Positions 62,105-64,000 of a stretch of 64,000 nucleotides of DNA are shown piece by piece. Source of the DNA: Streptomyces venezuelae ATCC 10712 (lineage in GTDB: Bacteria > Actinomycetota > Actinomycetes > Streptomycetales > Streptomycetaceae); assembly GCF_008639165.1 (NCBI RefSeq), contig NZ_CP029197.1, forward strand, positions 4,282,001-4,346,000, in the 5' to 3' direction. The position numbers and the translations under genes are program-made. The notes beneath the pieces are model-generated. The model did not search any database and was not told where the DNA came from. It saw only the letters and a list, made by a program, of their open reading frames with translations. Each line of letters starts with the position of its first letter. Positions within the stretch are counted from its first letter, which is position 1.

Positions 62105-62719
62105 CCTCGTTGCTGCGATGGTGCCCCACAGCAACAGAACCGCCCCCACTGTGGCTGCACAGCAGGGCAGACCCCAGCTGTGTTGCAGCGCCCCTGGCTC
62201 GTGGCAACGCACTGCAGTCTTTGTTTGCCTCGTCGTGCTGAAGCTGCCAGCTTCGTTGCTGCGATGGTGCCCCACAGCAACAGAACCGCCCCCGCTGTGG
62301 CTGCACAGCAGGGCAGACCCCAGCTGTGTTGCAGCGCCCCTGGCTCGTGGCAACGCACTGCAGTCTTTGTTTGCCTCGTCGTGCTGAAGCTGCCAGCTTC
62401 GTTGCTGCGATGGTGCCCCACAGCAACAGAACCGCCCCCGCTGTGGCTGCACAGCAGGGCAGACCCCAGCTGTGTTGCAGCGCCCCTGGCTCGTGGCAAC
62501 GCACTGCAGTCTTTGTTTGCCTCGTCGTGCTGAAGCTGCCAGCTTCGTTGCTGCGATGGTGCCCCACAGCAACAGAACCGCCCCCGCTGTGGCTGCACAG
62601 CAGGGCAGACCCCAGCTGTGTTGCAGCGCCCCTGGCTCGTGGCAACGCACTGCAGTCTTTGTTTGCCTCGTCGTGCTGAAGCTGCCAGCTTCGTTGCTGC
62701 GATGGTGCCCCACAGCAAG
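62105..62719. repeat. Tandem 146-bp repeat array upstream of fic (4 full copies and part of a fifth)
   Basis: TTGCTGCGATGGTGCCCC recurs at 62111, 62257, 62403, 62549 and 62695, period 146. Copies are almost identical (one base differs in the first). Each unit holds hairpins GTTGCTG...CAGCAAC, GCTGTG-CAGC-CACAGC and GAAGCTG-C-CAGCTTC. On the minus strand all three frames are open across the array. No spacers, so not a CRISPR. Confidence 0.95.
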
Positions 62720-63045
62720 CAGCAGTTCCGTTCGAGCGCCGCCGGCGCTGGCAGGGCACTCTTGGCCATCGGCGGAGTCTGGCCGTCGGTTGGGTCCCGG
62801 GCTTGCACCGGGCCGCCCCTGGACAGAGCCAGGGATGCAGCTGCACTAGAGAGCGGGACATCTCGGAAGCCGACCGCGCGCACGTGGACGCTACCCCGGG
62901 GCACTGACAGACAACGGCGGAGACCGTGCCCCATCCGTGCCAGATCAGGCGGGGAACCACAGGGAACGAGGGGCGCTCTCGGGCCCTGGAGCATCGATCA
63001 GCTCTCGCAGCGTTCGTGCAGGTCAGGCGGTGGCTCACACTCCCT
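62720..63045. other. Gene-free region from repeat array to attR
   Basis: No gene seen. It contains GCAGGTCAG (63018) 30 bases from the core, matching the motif near attM, and may be an integrase arm region. Confidence 0.5.
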
Positions 63046-63047
63046 CT

Positions 63048-63090
63048 CTTGTAAAGCGGGGGTCGTCGGTTCGAACCCGACAGGGGGCTC
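63048..63090 (+). other. attR: third copy of the 43-nt tRNA-Thr core
   Basis: Exact match to 34745-34787, with identity from 63046. It is followed by CAGGTGGGAC, presumably the original flank of tRNA-Thr, and a hairpin terminator. Confidence 0.95.
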
Positions 63091-63103
63091 CAGGTGGGAC
63101 ACG

Positions 63104-63139
63104 CGAAGACCCCCAGCCGATCTTGGTTGGGGGTCTTCG
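63104..63139. terminator. Terminator following attR (original tRNA-Thr terminator)
   Basis: Perfect 12-bp stem CGAAGACCCCCA with a 12-base loop. Its place just downstream of attR suggests it once terminated tRNA-Thr. Confidence 0.8.
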
Positions 63140-63182
63140 ACATCTACGGGTGACATCAACGGGGGCGGTCGGGCGAGGGTGG

Positions 63183-63629
63183 CTACGAGCGCAGGGCGCC
63201 CACGGGCGCGTGGATGTGGGCTGGGCCTCGGGGTGGGCGGGGGCCTGCGCACCACCAGGACAGTTGCTCTTCTGGGTTCTCCCTTGGGTGCATGCCCAGG
63301 CCGTGTTCGGGGCACAGGGGCCATGCCTGCCACTGGAGTTCCATGACCGTCTCCTGCGCGGCGTCGGCGACGCTTGCCAGTGCGGAGGCGAGGGTGTCCT
63401 GTGACGTCGGGTCCAAATAGTTGCCCTGCCACTCGCCGTTGGCCATGGCGACGTAGACGTTCTCCGGCTCGTCCGCGTCGTAGGACGGGAGGGCCAGCAG
63501 TTGCAGGGGTTCCAGCTGGGGGAGCGTCACCGCCAGGTCCCGGTTCAGGAGGGCGAGAGCCTGGTCCCACGCCGGGTACTCGCCCGGCGAGACGCGGCGA
63601 GGCTCCGGGGGGTCGGAAAGGGCGCACAT
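63183..63629 (-). CDS. Unknown protein, first gene after attR
   Basis: 148 residues from ATG 63629, with GGAG 10 bases upstream. LLALPSYDADEPENVYVAMANGEWQGNYLDPTSQDTLASALASVADAAQETVMELQWQAWPLCPEHG is the best-conserved looking part. No family recognised. It belongs to the chromosome. Confidence 0.7.
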   Translation of the reverse strand: MCALSDPPEPRRVSPGEYPAWDQALALLNRDLAVTLPQLEPLQLLALPSYDADEPENVYVAMANGEWQGNYLDPTSQDTLASALASVADAAQETVMELQWQAWPLCPEHGLGMHPRENPEEQLSWWCAGPRPPRGPAHIHAPVGALRS

Positions 63630-63768
63630 GAGTGCCATTCTCCGCCAGGCCCGGGGCAGCCGCCGTCGCGCGGTCCTGGCGTCTAGCCTGTCGGATAAGG
63701 GTTCGTCCGTGGGGGAGGGTGGCCCTACGCTGAGGCGCAGCGGGAGTGCGCGCGTTCCCGTAGGTTGC

Positions 63769-63887
63769 GGTGCCGTGGCAGAGCGGCCCATTGCAAGCGA
63801 CGTGGGCGAGGTCCCTCCCACGGCGACTGACGGAGACGGGGCGGGCCTGCTCCCATCTGTCCACGGGTTCGAATCCCGTCGGTACCG
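63769..63887 (+). tRNA. Unusual 119-nt tRNA-like sequence
   Basis: Acceptor GGTGCCG/CGGTACC, D arm GCAG/TTGC with GG in the loop, and T arm ACGGG-TTCGAAT-CCCGT are canonical. The part between (63796-63862, 67 bases) does not give a normal anticodon arm. It folds into CGTGGG-10-base loop-CCCACG and GACGGA...TCTGTC hairpins. It is a tRNA with insertion, a degenerate tRNA, or an unusual RNA; identity cannot be given. Confidence 0.5.
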
Positions 63888-63958
63888 CAACCGATTTGCG
63901 CCCCCGCGTGTGATTCGACAGCGTCTCGTCCCAGGAACCATCGGAAGGGACATCGATC

Positions 63959-64000
63959 GTGACGCACGCCGACCCGCTCACCGAGACCCTGGCGAACGCT
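63959..64000 (+). CDS. Start of a further gene (3' end outside window)
   Basis: GTG 63959 after GGAAGGGA with normal spacing; the visible protein is V-THADPLTETLANA. Too short to identify. Confidence 0.5.
   Translation, partial: MTHADPLTETLANA

Larger units (their letters stand above)
50743..63090. mobile_element. Element 2: pSAM2-like AICE with toxin-like cargo (~12.3 kb)
   Basis: It starts at attM and ends with the att copy at 63048-63090. Gene content in order: integrase, excisionase, RepSA-like initiator, zinc-ribbon protein, GGDEF protein, SpdD-like and SpdB-like proteins, FtsK-type Tra, SCO3933-like protein, GntR repressor. This is the standard order of pSAM2-type actinomycete integrative conjugative elements. 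Cargo from 58521 onwards ends with Doc- and Fic-type genes and a tandem repeat array. Confidence 0.93.

Noticed and set aside
62105..62719. CRISPR array
   Set aside because: Units are contiguous 146-bp copies without unique spacers, and no cas genes are present.
60868..62994. 708-residue protein with repetitive N-terminus in front of the Fic domain
   Set aside because: The extension consists of the 146-bp array read in successive frames; family length and start point to ATG 62046.
63725..63967. 80-residue protein containing GTDGIRTRG
   Set aside because: That string is the usual mistranslation of the antisense of a tRNA T arm; it overlaps the tRNA-like sequence.

Overview
The window is GC-rich DNA of a Streptomyces-type actinomycete. 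The support is codon use with GC at third positions, frequent GTG starts, ATGA and GTGA stop/start overlaps, and a core gene order (mshA, ybjN-like, phosphoglycerate mutase, phoU / phoR-phoP, carD-ispD-ispF-cysS-rlmB, msiK) that matches the Streptomyces coelicolor SCO4204-SCO4240 neighbourhood from memory.

Positions 1 to about 34,700 are chromosomal core and near-core. They hold the end of a HelD-type helicase, a DHA2 efflux pump with a MarR regulator, small regulators and enzymes, a PP2C phosphatase with receiver domain, a secreted NlpC/P60 hydrolase and the mycothiol glycosyltransferase MshA. A secreted beta-helix protein, an AraC/MBL/MFS group and phosphoglycerate mutase follow. Next come the phosphate regulon switch with a duplicated PHO-box region, CarD, the MEP-pathway enzymes IspD and IspF, CysS, RlmB, a DoxX protein, a sugar nucleotidyltransferase and the multi-sugar ABC ATPase MsiK. 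Several genes are followed by strong hairpin terminators.

At 34,713-34,786 lies an intact tRNA-Thr(TGT). Its 3' half recurs exactly (43 nt) at 50,743-50,785 and 63,048-63,090. These three copies bound two mobile elements inserted in tandem, each with its tyrosine integrase gene just inside its left copy. Element 1 (about 16.0 kb) looks like a phage satellite or a strongly reduced prophage. It has integrase, XRE regulator, excisionase-like protein, a RepA-type hexameric ATPase, a P27-like small terminase subunit and a full-length 1470-aa tape measure protein with an NlpC/P60 domain. It also carries an HNH nuclease and three proteins with DUF6907-like or related features. No large terminase, portal, capsid or other tail genes are present. 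Its gene-free stretches are packed with direct and inverted repeats, and a decamer TGACCTGCGG recurs in nearly all of them.

Element 2 (about 12.3 kb) is a pSAM2-type actinomycete integrative and conjugative element (AICE). It has Int, Xis, RepSA-like rolling-circle initiator, SpdB/SpdD-like spread proteins, an FtsK/SpoIIIE-type TraSA translocase and a GntR (KorSA-like) repressor with three palindromic operators. A diguanylate cyclase (GGDEF) sits in the transfer operon. The right part is cargo: a YdcF-like protein, an ankyrin protein, a Doc-type protein with a HicA-like tail, and a class II Fic protein preceded by four and a third near-identical 146-bp tandem repeats. Past the last att copy the chromosome resumes with an unknown gene, an odd 119-nt tRNA-like sequence and the start of another gene.
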